A stretch of DNA of 64,000 nt, taken from assembly GCF_000067045.1 (NCBI RefSeq), contig NC_010125.1:3016001-3080000 (forward strand), written 5' to 3'. Of this stretch, positions 63,854 through 64,000 are shown in pieces (positions within the stretch are counted from its first letter, which is position 1; each line of letters starts with the position of its first letter). The notes beneath the pieces are model-generated. The model ran no database searches. It was not told where the DNA came from and saw only the letters and a list, made by a program, of their open reading frames with translations. The DNA comes from Gluconacetobacter diazotrophicus PA1 5. Its GTDB lineage: Bacteria > Pseudomonadota > Alphaproteobacteria > Acetobacterales > Acetobacteraceae. The translations under genes were made by a program, and so were the position numbers.

Positions 63854-64000
63854 GACGAGGCCCGGATCGGCCAGAAGAACGGCATCGTCCGACAATGGGC
63901 CCGGCGTGGCACGCGGCCACGCCAGCCGGCTGATCAGCGCTACGAGAATGCCTGGCTGTTCGGCGCGATCTGTCCGGCGCGTGGCAAAGCCGCCGGCCTG
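63854..64000 (+). pseudogene. IS630-family transposase, 3' half of copy C (runs off window)
   Basis: Plus strand reads DEARIGQKNGIVRQWARRGTRPRQPADQRYENAWLFGAICPARGKAAGL and continues past the window. It is the mirror of 60389-60535 with two base differences (GAG/GAA and GGT/GGC codons). The right edge of the inverted repeat is therefore not seen. Confidence 0.8.

Larger units (their letters stand above)
60389..64000. repeat. Large inverted repeat made of IS630::IS110 units
   Basis: The left arm (about 60389-62053) and right arm (62337-64000) are reverse complements apart from a few differences: one coding SNP (residue 134 Leu/Val), small indels in the 3' region, one indel near 62030 and two SNPs in the IS630 flank. 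The axis is near 62195, with a 283-bp mosaic centre. The right arm continues beyond the window. This is two composite units in opposite orientation, not a single perfect palindrome. Confidence 0.9.

Overview
The window is about 64 kb of high-GC DNA, dense with overlapping genes. It looks like chromosomal DNA of an acetic acid bacterium (Acetobacteraceae, Gluconacetobacter/Komagataeibacter-like). The grounds are a bacterial sphingolipid gene set, alphaproteobacterial versions of fab, gatCAB, sucCD, mmcB and TIGR02302-type genes, and IS5, IS630 and IS110 elements at one end. No ribosomal RNA or replication origin is visible, so the genus is inferred from gene content only.

Layout. (1) 1-10340 is a sphingolipid/ceramide region: an acyl-ACP synthetase (cut by the window edge), a dedicated acyl carrier protein and serine palmitoyltransferase. 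A convergent pair follows, a Tam41-like nucleotidyltransferase and a GGDGT lipid kinase resembling bacterial ceramide kinase. Divergent from these runs a tightly coupled chain: metallophosphoesterase, LptF-like and LptG-like permeases, fatty-acid/sphingoid hydroxylase, NTP-transferase and GT4 glycosyltransferase. Together they suggest synthesis, hydroxylation, head-group decoration and export of a sphingolipid. (2) 10350-23260 holds mmcB, an inositol-monophosphatase-family gene, a SYLF protein, the fabD-fabG-acpP-fabF-mltG operon, a small betaine-binding-like operon, an M13 peptidase, a Dabb protein and a ferritin-like acyl-ACP desaturase relative. (3) 23486-30130 holds sucCD, bioB, the queuosine genes queE-queC-queD and a frameshifted SulP transporter.

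(4) 30137-38944 (minus strand) is a long run: N-formylglutamate amidohydrolase, aroE, coaE and dnaQ, then a Cache-domain cyclase-like sensor, an MlaE permease, an ATPase-like protein without a P-loop, an MCE protein and a lipoprotein. Both nucleotide-dependent proteins of this MCE operon have lost key catalytic residues. (5) 39021-49278 holds tlpA-like, argH-lptM, an acyltransferase, TIGR02302, lysA, cdd, an O-antigen ligase and a probable 2OG-Fe oxygenase. (6) 49667-55557 holds tRNA-Ser, gatCAB, ruvX, two tRNA-Val genes, a second N-formylglutamate amidohydrolase, yidB and a strong candidate MmgR/suhB-type small RNA.

(7) 55626-64000 is an accessory end: a 635-aa protein of unknown function, a decayed IS5-type element, an AT-rich FkbM methyltransferase with a poly-A frameshift, then a large inverted repeat. 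The repeat is made of two near-identical IS110-family elements (1.5 kb each), both inserted at the same codon of IS630-type transposase genes and facing in opposite directions. The right arm runs off the window.

Strongest leads: the sphingolipid cluster with its own LptFG-like pair and Tam41-like enzyme, the MCE operon with two apparent pseudo-enzymes, the small RNA, and the paired IS110 insertions with differing candidate bridge-RNA loops.
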